A stretch of DNA of 64,000 nucleotides, from the NCBI GenBank assembly GCA_037975125.1, contig CM075860.1, positions 45,171,673 to 45,235,672 of the forward strand, read 5' to 3'. This DNA is from Latrodectus hesperus. Taxonomy: Eukaryota; Arthropoda; Arachnida; Araneae; Theridiidae. Shown one piece after another: positions 1 to 13,100 of the stretch (position 1 is its first letter; the number at the start of each line of letters is the position of its first letter). A program made the translations under genes and the position numbers. The notes beneath the pieces are model-generated. The model did no database searches, had not been told where the DNA came from, and saw only the letters and a program-made list of their open reading frames with translations.

Positions 1-2327
1 AAACATTCGAAAGAAAGCTTCTATCAAGAAATATTGCAATCTAGAATGAAAAAAATGAGTAACTTAAGTATTAAGCCATGAGAAAAATCAATGTTAAACC
101 ATTTTAAGTTGAAAGTCTCACATTTTTTACTATTACTTTGTGTAATAAATGGTTCTTAACAACCAAAAAATATTAGATAAAATAAATAACAATCGTAAAT
201 TTTCTTAAATTTCAATTATACCTTTTATTTTAAAAAGCACGAATTTAAACATTCTTTTGAAATATTTATCCAATTCTATTCAAAATTTTAAAGTTCAAGA
301 GAAAAGTATTTTTTAATGTTTAGATATCTTTGTGCGACATAATATATAAACACCCAATCTTTTACAAAGAAACAATTACAAAAGCACTGAAATTTTTTAA
401 ATTAATTTTATAGATCTTTTATTATAACAGCTTAGTAATAATTTTCTTATTCAACAGTTTTTATGAATCATTTTAACTAATGAAGATAAACATGAAAGGA
501 AGCGAGAAATCAATTTTTGAGCGTATAATTCATTGTACACTATGTAACTTCTTACTTGATATTCATTCTGAGTGTTTTTTAATGAAAAGCTAAAAATAGA
601 ACCACGTTTGCTAAACTGCAATACATGATAGTTTGAAATTAAATAAAAAATTTTTTTATGAATGCATAGATTGAATTTTTCATTTACTGAATTTTCACTC
701 GTTTATTATGAATTAATGAGTTTTATAATAAATATTGAATGAAATATAATCAACATTTTTATAAAAGCTTTGTAAATGCTCTTTCACTGCTAATATAGCT
801 TGCATACAACAAACTTGTTTCCTTCACATGCAAGAGATTGCCCAAAATTGTCTTATTGAGTATTTCAGTTTTCTTCAAGTAAATTTAAGCAAATTTTATG
901 AGAATAAAAAATAAAACCACTTGACCCTATCCTTTATTAAAGAGAGATAAACATGTGAGAATAAAGTATCGAAAATTATGTGCATATATTAGATCGGGTA
1001 TTTAGAAATGTTTACTCCTTAAGTTATTTCCATACAATAATGAATAAAATTAAGTTCTTAATTGATTTTTTCATAAGAATTACGATGAAAATATTCCTTA
1101 TAAAATCAAACCAATTGACACAAAACTATATACACTGTAGAATAAAATGAGATTTTTAAAACACCTTATTTATGAAATTTAAATTTTAAAATAGATTTCA
1201 CACACACATTAAAAGAAATTTCAAAGAATGTTTATACACTATTAATGAATATTATAAACAAATGAAAATGTACAAAGAAACTAAATCACAGCACGTGATC
1301 GCAATTTTTTTGCATAATAAACTGCTAAAAATTGCATACAAACTATTTGATTTAAAATGAACTCAATGAATGCTAATTGATTGTATGAGAACATTTCCAC
1401 GTCTTTATCCAAGATTTGGAAATCAATGCATTTCATTAATATATTACATCGAATTATTTTCTTTATCGTTTACTACATGACACTGACTTTTTGACAGTAA
1501 TTTTTCTTATTCATATATTCCCCCAATCATCTAATTACAATAATTGAAAATAATGAAAAGAAATGCGATTTATTTGTATACTCTTTGTTTTTGAAAAAGC
1601 TTTATATAGTATCATAAAATTATAAATGATATTTTGATATCAGTATTTCTCACAGGTGAAAAATATAAGATTATTTATTAAAACATTTGATTTAAAACTT
1701 TCACAAGCGCATAATTAAATTATCTTTACAAAACTCATAGATATTTAACGGTAACAATCGGTGGGTAAAACAATTATTTAAAATATATACATACAAATAT
1801 GCAATTGTCAGTTTCTGCACGAGAAGGAGATATATCTTTAAGATATACATAAAATCATAAAATGAAAAACTAATATTGATTACATGCACTGTTTCTGAGG
1901 TCATATGATGAAACATACCATCAAGACAAAAGTACATTTAAAAGTGCTCAGAAAAAATAAAATATAAACACACAATATTACAAAAAGAAGTAAGCAATTA
2001 TTGTTAAAAACATTCTGATTCCAATAATGTTATTTTCCAAAAATATCCCATTAGAAACGGTAATCAACTTTGGTAAATAACACAAAATATTTTTTTTAAT
2101 TCGCAATGAGTTTAAAAATTCATAGACATTTTTCAGAGACTCACATTTCCGCAACGCTGTTGTTACAAACTGGCGATATTTTATAAATTGATTCCGATAT
2201 AAACAAGATTTCTTCTTGAAACTGACAAAGTTTTAAATTAAATCATCCGGAATAAAAACTTTTTAATTCAAATTTACAATTCAGTTTAGAGAGTATGTGA
2301 AAGATAAGTATATTTACGTTATTTTTT
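1..2327. other. AT-rich non-coding flank, downstream of cassette 1
   Basis: No exon, RNA gene or element is recognised here. The longest open frame (1701-1937, minus) has no recognisable domain and its composition matches the surrounding AT-rich DNA. By position it belongs to the long intron between the 3'-most visible cassette and the constant exons expected to the left of the window. Confidence 0.6.
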
Positions 2328-3828
2328 ACCATAGACTGCACAGTCTAAGAACCTTTATTTATCTAAAACTCCTCTTGATGTTTTCAGAAAACCTTGAAAA
2401 CTCTCTTAAATTGTAGAAATTCTTTGTTGAAATTACCATAGACTGCAGTCTAAGAACCTTTATTTATCTAAAACTCCTCTTGCTGTTTTCAGAAAACCTT
2501 GAAAACTCTCTTAAATTGTAGAAATTACCATAGACTGCAGTCTAAGAACCTTTATTTATCTAAAACTCCTCTTGCTGTTTTCAGAAAACCTTGAAAACTC
2601 TCTTAAATTGTAGAAATTACCATAGACTGCAGTCTAAGAGCCTTTATTTATCTAAAACTCCTCTTGATGTTTTCAGAAAACCTTGAAAACTCTCTTAAAT
2701 TGTAGAAATTACCATAGACTGCAGTCTAAGAACCTTTATTTATCTAAAACTCCTCTTGCTGTTTTCAGAAAACCTTGAAAACTCTCTTAAATTGTAGAAA
2801 TTTTTGTTGAAATTACCATAGACTGCAGTCTAAGAACCTTTATTTATCTAAAACTCCTCTTGCTGTTTTCAGAAAACCTTGAAAACTCTCTTAAATTGTA
2901 GAAATTACCATAGACTGCAGTCTAAGAACCTTTATTTATCTAAAACTCCTCTTGCTGTTTTCAGAAAACCTTGAAAACTCTTCTTAAATTGTTGAAATTA
3001 CCATAGACTGCAGTCTAAGAACCTTTATTTATCTAAAACTCCTCTTGATGTTTTCAGAAAACCTTGAAAACTCTCTTAAATTGTAGAAATTACCATAGAC
3101 TGCAGTCTAAGAACCTTTATTTATCTAAAACTCCTCTTGCTGTTTTCAGAAAACCTTGAAAACTTTCTTAAATTGTTGAAATTACCATAGACTGCAGTCT
3201 AAGAACCTTTATTTATCTAAAACTCCTCTTGCTGTTTTCAGAAAACCTTGAAAACTTTCTTAAATTGTAGAAATTACCATAGACTGCAGTCTAAGAACCT
3301 TTATTTATCTAAAACTCCTCTTGCTGTTTTCAGAAAACCTTGAAAACTCTCTTAAATTGTAGAAATTACCATAGACTGCAGTCTAAGAACCTTTATTTAT
3401 CTAAAACTCCTCTTGCTGTTTTCAGAAAACCTTGAAAACTCTCTTAAATTGTAGAAATTACCATAGACTGCAGTCTAAGAACCTTTATTTATCTAAAACT
3501 CCTCTTGCTGTTTTCAGAAAACCTTGAAAACTCTCTTAAATTGTAGAAATTACCATAGACTGCAGTCTAAGAACCTTTATTTATCTAAAACTCCTCTTGC
3601 TGTTTTCAGAAAACCTTGAAAACTTTCTTAAATTGTTGAAATTACCATAGACTGCAGTCTAAGAACCTTTATTTATCTAAAACTCCTCTTGATGTTTTCA
3701 GAAAACCTTGAAAACTCTCTTAAATTGTAGAAATTACCATAGACTGCAGTCTAAGAACCTTCATTTATCTAAAACTCCTCTTGCTGTTTTCAGAAAACCT
3801 TGAAAACTCTCTTAAATTGTAGAAATTC
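2328..3828. repeat. Tandem array of about 16 copies of a 92-bp unit
   Basis: The string ACCATAGACTGCA recurs at 2328, 2435, 2527, 2619, 2711, 2815, 2907, 3000, 3092, 3184, 3276, 3368, 3460, 3552, 3644 and 3736. The step is 92 bp except for short insertions (first copy, copy at 2711, one extra T before 3000). Copies differ at only a few positions, e.g. CTTGCTG/CTTGATG and CTCTC/CTTTC, so the array is young or homogenised. Each unit carries the 12-bp palindrome AGACTGCAGTCT and, on the minus (gene) strand, an AATAAA hexamer. It ends about 180 bp from the donor of cassette 1 exon C. Confidence 0.95.
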
Positions 3829-4005
3829 AAAATAGAAAATCTAATATTTTTATTTATACACTATTTTCTATTGTCGAATGAAATACGACGTGTTTCAAAT
3901 GATATGTTCAAGTCTGACTTATTTAATAAATGGAAAAAACGCTTTTTGTTTAGTATAATTGTTTACTTATGAATTAACATCTGCCTTGCAGGGCTTCCTA
4001 CGTAC

Positions 4006-4164
4006 CGATGACTTTGACGTGAGCTGTCTGGACGAGAGGATTTCCAACCCCGTTGGACAAGACGCACTTGTAGAATCCTTCGTCCTGCGTGCGAATGCTT
4101 TTGAAGGCAACGCTCCCGTTTCTCAGCAGCTCCTCCGACAAAGGGATGAAAGTCTGAGACGCTC
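4006..4164 (-). CDS. Cassette 1 exon C, second half of Ig2
   Basis: 159 bp, 53 codons, phase 1 at both ends. Acceptor ...AAACAG before 4164, donor GTACGT after 4006. Encodes an Ig C-terminal half with QDEGFYKCVLSNGVGNPL and ends in HVKVIG. It is 12 bp shorter than exon C of cassettes 3-6. Confidence 0.9.
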
Positions 4165-7100
4165 CTGTTTGAGGAAAGTTATGACAAGATATCAAACCAT
4201 CAGTGCTTAATAATTCGTTGAAGAGTAGCAAAGCATTATAGGAAAACTATGGTTTTTAATCTGAACAGAGTACTTGAAGTGTCATTACAAACTTCAGATA
4301 TTTTTGAATGAAGTTCAAATATTATAAAGCTATTTTTCAAGAAGATTAATTTCTGAAACAACTATCTAATTACATAAGTGAATTTTTTTTAAAAATCGTC
4401 AAAATCTTCAATCATAATCTGAATTTATTTTCGAATTACATTCAAGTACGACATTTTCCAGCGAAATTGCTGAAAAAATTATTTCTAGATATATGTCAAA
4501 AACTTAAATCAATTTTAATCCAAAGTCAAAAATGTTAATCAATTTTTAAAAAGTTATTTTTATTGACTTTGAAGGTTACAATAATGAACACCCGAGCTTT
4601 GGAAGGAATAGAGAAGCTGTTCGGGCGAATGAGAAGAAAAAGTGACCTGATGCGCGCGACCAGGTGGCGCTGGGATGCGGTCTTCCGAGTCCGGAGCAGT
4701 GCAGGAGGACGGTCTCTCCGTCCACGGCCTCCACGTCTGCGGGGGACACTCTCCAAGCAGGCGGGGCTAGAGGACAAGAAATTGAGATACTTCACAATCC
4801 CTTAGCAAAATTAAATGTGTCTCTAATTTCCATTTTATAATAAATGGAGCCGACCAACTTGTCTAGTGGTCAGCGGGCCTGACTACGGATAAGGAGGTCC
4901 TGGGTTCGAATCCCGGTTCGGGCATGCATGTATTTTCTCTCTATCCAGTCTTTGTCCTTTCCTTGTATGAATGAGGTGTGAATGGTTGCCTACCCTATAA
5001 ACGGGTACCTATGGCATGTGTGTAGAGCAAAGTCGTACTTTCACCTTCATGGTGCTCTGATTAGAGCGAAAGACGCTCCCAATCAACTTAATTCACATAA
5101 AATAGCGAGCTTGGCTTGTCCAAGTGTCATTAGTAAACAACAACAATAATAAATGGAAATTAGAGACTCATTAATATTAATTGAGAGATAGTTATCCTCG
5201 AATGAAAATTCTTACATCTTAAGTGAGCAGTAATATCTTGAACGAATAATTGTATATAAAACTAAATAACTATAAGTGCATATATGCAATATATAAATAG
5301 CGAAAAGGGGGAAAAGAAACTACTTCACATAGGAATGAAAGAAAAATAATTTCTTCACCTAACCTTAGGAATGTCAAGGAAAATTAAAATTCAGAAAACC
5401 GCAGTTATAAAATTATTATAAAAGTATTTAAACTAGAGATATAATAAAGGAATTTTGAATATTACTTATCTGTCATTTTTAAAATTAATTTAAAAATAAA
5501 TTATTAAGACGTACTAGCATTCATGTGACAAAATGCAAAAAAAATTATAGCACTTAAACAAGTATTTAAGTTCTAATTGAATATTATTAATATTATGTTA
5601 AGGAAAGAGCAAAACAGTCAATCGTAAAATATCATAACTGAAATCAATATAGATGTCCGAATTTTCGACACAAGAGGTATGGAGAAGTCTGTTCACTAAA
5701 GCTGAGAACTTCAGTAAGGGCTGCATTAAAAAATATACAATTTTATCTGCTTACATAGTGACAGAATAAAAAGATTAAACTCAGTTTCAGAGCTGTTTTA
5801 AGAAATATCACTCTTTGGTGACAAAATTTTCAAACAACGTTTTTAGCTATTTTATAATAAAACAAAATAATATACTCGAGAAAACATAGAAACTTTTTTC
5901 ATTTTCTTACTGTTAATTCCTCGAATTCTTTGAGGGTTTCATTATATTAGGAAGTTGTCAATAACCTTGATTCATAATAAAGTCAATAGCTAAATAAAAT
6001 GCTTATATAAATATGTGGTAAAGGAAATATGTTCAATGTATCATATGGCAACAAAAAAGTAATATTCAAATAACTGAGACAAAATTTGTCAAAAATATTT
6101 TAAAAGTTTATTTATAAATCAACAAAAGATGAAAGTAGACATTGATTGGATTTAATAACTTTTACGATATAATTTCTAAATACTATACTTATATTAAAGA
6201 GAAATTTAAAAAAGAAGTAAACTTTCATTTCTATTATGAAACTTTCTGTTTTCCAAATTCCATTTTTAAGTAAACATAATTTTAAAAATATTCTTTTTAA
6301 AAATGCTCATTAATAAGATCCTGAATAATGTTAGGAGTTCAAGCTCTTCCTTTATAAGCTACCTTTTTAGGTTCTATTCAGTACCGATTAGTATAAAAAA
6401 GGAATGCTTCAGGACTCATTGACAGAGAAAGGAACTCACCCAACACTTCCAGGTGTGTCACGTGGCTGTCCGAGTCTCCTTGTGAGTGGGCGAGGCAGGT
6501 GTAGTTGCCGTTGTCCTCTTCGGTCAGAGGGTCGATGATGAGTGTGGAAAACTCGGGAAAGGACCTCACGATGGTTCTGCTGTCCGGATGGATTTCTCTG
6601 CCGTCCTTCAGCCACTTGAAGTCCACCTTGGAGCTTGTGGTGGTGGCGCAAACTGTGGTCACCCGCTTCCCGACCACCGACGTGTTGGGAAAATCAAAAG
6701 GCTGGATCTTTAAGGACTCACACCCTGAAAACACAGGAAGAGAAAATACACATCATCATATTGGAATGCAAATGCTTCAGCAACAAGTGGTGAAGAATGC
6801 TCTCAACATGGCATCATTTTAATGAATTATTATCTGGGGTTCTCATTCATTTTTCCTACCTTTTTAAGAACAACAAATGAAAATCATTACTAAATCTTAT
6901 GTAAATAGTAAGAACTAAAATAATTCAAAACTTTCTCGTACGCATTACTGATAAAATATAAAAACATGAATCAGTTTTTATGTTTGCTTTTTTCTTATGC
7001 AAATTTTTAAAAAATTTAAAAGGCATTAAGGAACTTACGCAATTCCTCAAAAGAATTTCAGTAGTTTAAGAAAAAAAAAAAAAATTTTAGAGGGGTATAC

Positions 7101-7710
7101 TAAATTAAATCCCTAATTTTTATTTATTTTTGAAAAGTATTCTCTGAATTTATTCAATCAAAATTTAATTAAAATGTTAGCCCAATTTTTTTACAGCTTT
7201 TTTAAAACCGTTAAAAATATGTTATTGTTTGTATAATTTACACTAAAAAAGACAATATGGTTGCTATATAAAAGAGTAACAGCTTTTAAAAGTAGATAAA
7301 TTATTCTGATCATATACACTGTTAAGATAACAAATAATTTCATTCATAAGAAATAAAATATAGTTTAAATGTTTTAAAAATCAGAGAAAAAAATATTTAC
7401 AGATTGCTTTCAACAAAAGCAAGTATTATTTCATACACCCTCAAATACTAATGTACATAAAAAGTATATATCTAAGTAAAAAAAATCAAATAGAAATATT
7501 ATTTTTAAAATTCAGATATAATTTATCATCGCCATTTTTGCAATTAGATTTATTTTATCTAGGAATAATATAATAAATTTATACAAATTCTCTCATTTTT
7601 TCAAATTACAAAGACAAAATACATATGTTTATGTACATAATAAAATCTTACTTACCGCTTAAAAATAAGCCTAAAATCATGGAAAAGTGAGCAAAGAAGT
7701 AGGCTTTCAT
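4006..7710 (-). CDS. sDscam-type 5' variable cassette 1 (signal peptide + Ig1 + Ig2), 3'-most copy
   Basis: Four exons read on the minus strand: S 7656-7710, A 6440-6724, B 4647-4766, C 4006-4164. All introns are phase 1 with GT/AG ends, and the spliced frame is open. It encodes a signal peptide, a complete Ig domain (Cys in TTVCATT, Trp in FKWLKDG, DNGNYTC) and a second Ig domain split over exons B (LLHC, ATW) and C (DEGFYKC). There is no third Ig, FNIII or membrane segment. In the chelicerate sDscam-beta family such a cassette supplies the variable N-terminal ectodomain that is spliced to a shared constant region, giving homophilic cell-surface recognition; that role is inferred by family. 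This copy and cassette 2 are clearly diverged from cassettes 3-7. Introns: B-A holds a SINE (4849-5145); A-S (6725-7655) shows nothing recognisable. Confidence 0.85.
4647..4766 (-). CDS. Cassette 1 exon B, first half of Ig2
   Basis: 120 bp, 40 codons, phase 1/1, acceptor CCTCTAG, donor GTCACT. Begins APPAWRVSPADVEA, has the B-strand Cys in VLLHCSG and the C-strand Trp in SATWSR. It is GC-rich against AT-rich introns, which marks it as an exon although its open frame is short. Confidence 0.87.
4819..5167. repeat. 17-bp perfect inverted repeat flanking the SINE (former palindromic target)
   Basis: GTCTCTAATTTCCATTT at 4819-4835 is the exact reverse complement of 5151-5167. With the SINE and one target-site duplicate removed, the arms close around a 6-nt TATAAT loop. 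Confidence 0.85.
4849..5145 (+). mobile_element. tRNA-derived SINE, apparently full length
   Basis: The head is tRNA-like: A box around 4859-4873 (TTGTCTAGTGGTCAG) and B box GGGTTCGAATCCC at 4902-4914. A tRNA-unrelated body follows and ends in CAACAACA. It is flanked by a 12-bp target-site duplication, ATAATAAATGGA, at 4837-4848 and 5146-5157. Two other pieces of the same family lie at 32347-32471 (minus) and 37430-37470 (plus). Confidence 0.85.
6440..6724 (-). CDS. Cassette 1 exon A, complete Ig1 domain
   Basis: 285 bp, 95 codons, phase 1/1; acceptor TTTTCAG, donor GTGAGT. One complete I-set-like Ig domain: SLKIQPFDFPNTSVVGKR, Cys in TTVCATT, FKWLKDG, LIIDPLTEEDNGNYTC, ending HLEVLG. The NYT before the second Cys is an N-glycosylation sequon and is shared by all seven exon A copies. 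Confidence 0.92.
7656..7710 (-). CDS. Cassette 1 exon S, signal peptide
   Basis: The ATG at 7710-7708 opens MKAYFFAHFSMILGLFLS, a hydrophobic secretion signal, and the exon ends in phase 1 at donor GTAAGT. No longer in-frame start is needed. A TATA box lies about 160 bp upstream. Confidence 0.8.
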
Positions 7711-7857
7711 CGCGATTGTTGAAGTCTCTCTTCAATGGGATCCACGCATTCCTTCATCAGTCTTCCTTGTCCATAGCTCTAAGATACTTGTTTGAAAGTT
7801 AAATTAAAAAGGAAAATATGGAGACGATTTTGTTCAAAGCGGTCTAAATGATTAACA

Positions 7858-7903
7858 ATGGCGTTACTTTTATAAAGGAAATCATGTGAACACTAGCGCC
7901 CTC
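7858..7903 (-). promoter_or_regulatory. Cassette 1 promoter: GGCGCT element, TATA box, ACGCCAT element
   Basis: Minus strand, in order: GAGGGCGCTA (7903-7894), a consensus TATAAAA box (7874-7868) and AACGCCAT (7865-7858). The start site is expected near 7840-7845, leaving a 5' UTR of about 130 nt. The same order is found upstream of cassettes 3-6. Confidence 0.65.
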
Positions 7904-10002
7904 GATATTTTCTAATCAGAACTAAAATATATGCAATAAAGAGAAGATTTTCTAACTGAAAATAGAAAATTCTGAGATTCGTATATTTATTTTATTCCAT
8001 AATCAAAAATGATTCTTGCATAACGGAAATAAGTAATTTATTAGAATCAATTTGAAAAAAAATATTCAGTGCTTCTTCAATGAAATAAAAAAAACGTAAA
8101 ATAGCATGGTTTGTTTTCACAAGAAATTATTTCTAATTAAACTTCGTTTATGTGTGAAATACCTTTGTTTATATGTTGTATATATTTGTACGATCAAAAC
8201 AATCCCACATCGAAATTTAATTCAATAATAGAAAATAAAACGATGGATTTAGTATCAATTTAATAAAAAAATTTTTAAGATAGCTACAGCTTGAATGTAC
8301 AGTCTGAAAAATGTACAGTATTGTCATACTTGAACTGAGTGTCGATGATTTTTAATCTGATGAGAAAATACTTTGAAGAATGCTGAATTTTTAAAGACAA
8401 GACAATTCAAAAGCAGCAATAAACTGCATATTTTAGTAAAATGCATTACAAGATGTGTCAATTTCAAAACAATATGCGAGTAAGATAAATTTTAAAAATG
8501 TTACCAAAATATTTCTTATAGTTAGTCTTTAGATGTACATACGAGGGTGTGTTTTTTCCTTTTGGGGGATAGAGTGACTCTGGAACGAATAAATACATGG
8601 GTTTCACGGAGGTACTTTTCATAGTTGTATAAAATATTTAATATTCGTAAACGTTTTTGTTAATGATTAAATTTAAAGTGTACAAGAACAAGAATTGTAT
8701 AAAATTTCTTAACGGTACGCAATTTTTGATATTATTGTATATAATTGAACTACTTTCAAACTTTAAATACAAAATAGAGAAGCAAATTTCCTTTGAATTG
8801 ATTCAAAGGAAGCAATTTTAAGCTTTATAATACGACATGAAGGGGCAAACTAACGCTTTCAAATTCATTGTACGCGTCATTATCGTTAAATATTGATGGA
8901 TATCGTATTTCTTCCAACACAGAAGTTGCTAACGAGCGTTTCTACACAATTTCATTATCAGTAAAATATGATGAAACTGAAGTAAAAATGCTTCATAACG
9001 TAAGCAAGAGCAATAATCTAAGAGTATAAATAGTAAAAATTTGAAACGGAGAAGTATTATAACATATAATATATTTTCAATATGACCAAACAGAGCTTTA
9101 TTATCTCTTTTATATTTAAGTCCTCTAATTTTCATAATTTCTAGAAATCGGAGAAATTCTTTTTTACATATTTATTCAAATAAGCATTAAGTTATTATAA
9201 ACAAGTCACTGAAAATCGTAAGGTCATATAAAAAATAATAATGATGCATCCATCATAAAAAAATCGTATAAATGAAATGGTAAAATATAAAAATTTTAAG
9301 AAAGTCTATTTTCATTTATTTTATAATTACTATTTTCAGTTTTTAATTGGACAATACAGATATTGATTTAAAATATATCAGTATGTTGTATACAATGGTA
9401 CATATTTTTAAATAAATGACAATATTTAGCACATGGAAAAACCACAAGGAATATTTGAATTTTCAAGGAAATAAGTGTTACGATTTCCATTTTAAGGAAT
9501 TTTCTTTTCATACAAAAATGTGTTTTAAAAGAAAAGGAAAAAAAGAATATATTATTTTTGTTGATATAAATTTGTTACTACAAAATATATAACCAAATAT
9601 ACATCTCAATTACCTTTTTTACTAATACGCAAATGCTTTTGCAACCAACATACAGTTAAATTTATGCATGTATCTCATATAGCCAAGCACATGTATTGAT
9701 TCATAGCTACCATTTTTACAATTCATATCTATATTGAGTACGAGGATATTACAACAGGAGAAAAAACAATGTTACTCAGGAGCACTACGAAACTATTTAG
9801 GAGGTTATTTAAAGGAAATTATAGAAGACACGCATTGTGCATGTGAACTAAGCAGCTTTCATCGGTGCACCTGCCAATGTATTCGCAGAGCAAAATATGA
9901 TTCACGCAGAGTTAATTTCCTTTCGAAATCCATTACTATTTACTGTTTCTTTTTGAAGGAAACAGAATGAAGAAAAATCGCAAGGGTTGGTCCTTCACAT
10001 AC
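7904..10002. other. Spacer between cassettes 1 and 2
   Basis: AT-rich DNA with no exon or recognisable element. Open frames at 8929-9135 (minus) and 9734-9970 (plus) have no homology I can see and are judged spurious. Confidence 0.6.
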
Positions 10003-10164
10003 CAATGACCTTGAGAGCCACCGTCTTGACAAGGGTGGTGCCCACTCCGTTGGACACCCGGCACCTATAGAAGCCCTCGTCCTCTGCCGACACATCCCCG
10101 ATGAGCAGGCTTCCATTGGGATACACAGCAGCTCCTGACACAGGGACGAAGTCTGAGTGACTGC
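10003..10164 (-). CDS. Cassette 2 exon C, second half of Ig2
   Basis: 162 bp, 54 codons, phase 1/1; acceptor TTGCAG, donor GTATGT. Encodes DFVPVSGAAVYPNGSLL, AEDEGFYRCRVSNGVGTTL and ends VALKVIG. Confidence 0.92.
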
Positions 10165-13100
10165 CTGCAACAAGGAAAATCCTAATATATAGCATTCTCT
10201 CAACCAACACATCTAAAGGAGATGATGAAAAGATCTTCATATTTACAGATAGCGACAGTAAAACTTCAGATTTTCAAAAAAATATATTTTACACATTGTA
10301 ATGACCAATCATATTATAAAGGTATTTTTAAAGAACAAAATTCATATCAATAATTCATATCAATACAATTAGGTTTAAGAAAATATATTAGCGCTGAGCA
10401 AGTTTATAGTTTAAATAATATGATTTCTTTATCGCTCAATGGGCACTTTGCACACGAAGAATTAATTAGGCAGTTTAAAGAGGATGCTAAGTTACAACAA
10501 ATATCCAAGCCATAGGGGAAATTCTAACTCACGAACAACTGAACACAATTCCAGATTGGTAACGTTGGGTTCTCCATTTGGGGCTTCAATATTTAAGTGA
10601 AATAAATGACTTTATTCCTATGAATAAGGAATCGATCTTATCATATCTAGTATGATGATATCGATTCAGGAGAGTGATTTGAAACTAAGAAACATTACTC
10701 TTCTGAGTAAATTTCCACGAGTCTTCCTAGATTTTCCTTTATCGCTAATATTTCATCATGTAACGCTGATTCTCATTCTTTTCCTTTTACCATCGCCTGT
10801 AAATGAGTATTTCTTTTGTTTATTCAATCCACACAGGATGCACGAAGTAGATAGTAGATAATAATCATAAAAATTATCCATGACCATATATTCTAAAACT
10901 CTGAGTCAAAGTTGACGAATGAAACAGAATTTATTAACAATCAAGGGCCATGCAAGTTTCTTCCTTAACAAAACTTACGAACGCGAATTTTTGAAATGCG
11001 TAAAAAATTACACAATATTAAAAGCTATAGATAAAATTAAATCCTAAACAACATTTTTATTGTTAGAGGAACGCAGTTCTTAGAAAGTTAAAACTTTAGA
11101 GTTCTTATTCCAAGGCAATAAATCACAAAAGTAAAATTGACTTTTAATAGAAAAATAGCAACTGAACTAAATTTAATTATTAATTCCATTACCCTTAAGA
11201 AATTAATTGCATTAACACCTGCATTAAACTCTGTATTACATCAGTACGTCATTTAACCTGAATATTCCTACAACTGCTTACCATCTTAAATTAAAAATAT
11301 TAATTTATTTAAATGGAAATTTTTACTTTAATAATTCAAAATTTCGAAGTATCTCGATTCGCGAAAATTTGTTAATGAAAATTTTACCCATTATATTAAA
11401 AAAATATTCTATCTAACGATAGGGTCCTTAATTTATCCCCAAATAATGATAAGTATTAAAAAAATTCGTCTGTACAGCTATTACACAAATGAATACAAAA
11501 CACATAATTTACTTCTAGTTCTGAACCAGGTGGTGACAGGTTCTGGCTTTCCTGAACCCTTGCAATGAAGAATGAGCGAATCTCCGCTTCTGGCGTCAAT
11601 GTCAGCTGGCGTCGTCATCCAGACTGGGGGTTCTGCCAATAAAAACTTAAAATATAGAAAGTATAATCATAACAACAAGTATCACTTCACAATAGTTGTT
11701 ACTTATGAATGCCATACGATTGTTTAATGACCACAATTAATGTCAAAATACATAATTTAAATTACATACATTAAATCAATGCATTCGTTTCCCCAATCCA
11801 TTTATTCAAAGCAACTGAAAAAATATTTTACCATCTCTCTCTCTCAATAGTGAAACAATATAAAATATCCCAAACCTTGAATTGAAGAAGCCTTAAAATA
11901 TTCCACACTGAGGGATAACTTCTGGGGCACATAAAAAGCCTATTGTGATCATGAGTCTGCTTTGTTATAACATTTTTAGTCATTTATAATTATATAGATG
12001 TAATAAATTCCTTTTGAAACTAAAATATATCACATATTCTTGAAGTTTTTAACTTTTTTTAAGCTCAATCTTTTGCTGTAACCTACAAATAAAATTTTTA
12101 GTAAGAAAATTTACAAAATATTTCTTACCGAGAAAAAAAATGACATGTTTCAATTAGTATGAAAATGATCCTGCGGATTAATTAGAAATGTAAGCAAATT
12201 CATCAAACCTGTTTTAATCATTTTACACTGAACAAAAATGTATGAATGCAGAGATTTTGATTTTATTAATCCTTTATTTAAAATGAATTCTGTTCAGAAA
12301 GTGCTTGCTTCACATTCATTTGATCATGAAAGAGTGTCTTTCAACAGCAATATTTTTCAATTTTGGCTTCACAAAATGATTGAAAACTAACGATGCAATG
12401 AATGGTCGTAGATTACAAAAGTCAAGCTGTCTAAATTAATTATCATTTAAATTGAATTAGTAACTAACAATAATTCTTCAATTCTAAAAGCAAAAAGCAC
12501 CAAAGAACCCTGATAGATTACTAATTTTGTAGGCAAGAACACATAAATTTTATTTACAAGCAATAAAAAAAAAAATCAACATTAAGTTCTCAGATTTGTC
12601 ATTATGGTATAATATACCAAAGTATAGTTTCAACTCGGAATGCCAAGTAATATTTCAAATCAGTGAAATATGTGATTGAATTTTATCTATGAATGGTATT
12701 GGCAATTTAGTAGTCTTTGTAAACTATTTGAAATTCCTATGATCTTATAATACTATTTCTGAAATCTCATGAAAATTTCTCTCTCTCACGCATTAAATAG
12801 GTTTGGATAAAGTAGATATTCATTAGAATCATTGAGAAAAAGAAAACACATGAAGAATACCTAGGATTTCATTATTTCTGCTACAGTGAAGGAGGATTAG
12901 TATATAAAACTTACTTAACATTACAGTTACACAATGGTTCATCTGAGCATCAAATATATATTTTTGTCTATTCAATCAATTTATGCCACTCACCCAAGAC
13001 GTCCAGCGTGGTGGTGTGGAAGCCGGACAGTTCCTTGGAGCTGCTCACAGCGCGGCACGTGTAGTTCCCGCTGTCTTCTGGAGTTAGCGGGTCTATGATA

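Noticed and set aside
2328..3828. CRISPR-like array
   Set aside because: Units are contiguous 92-bp tandem repeats with no unique spacers, in a eukaryotic intron.
4563..4805. Plus-strand frame over cassette 1 exon B
   Set aside because: Shadow of the real minus-strand exon B; the GT/AG boundaries and Ig residues are on the minus strand.
4849..4925. Possible genuine tRNA gene
   Set aside because: The A and B boxes are tRNA-like, but the element continues into a SINE body with target duplications and dispersed copies, and no clean acceptor stem was found.
6505..6822. Plus-strand 105-codon frame
   Set aside because: Antisense of cassette 1 exon A. Similar antisense frames over other A and C exons were left out for the same reason.
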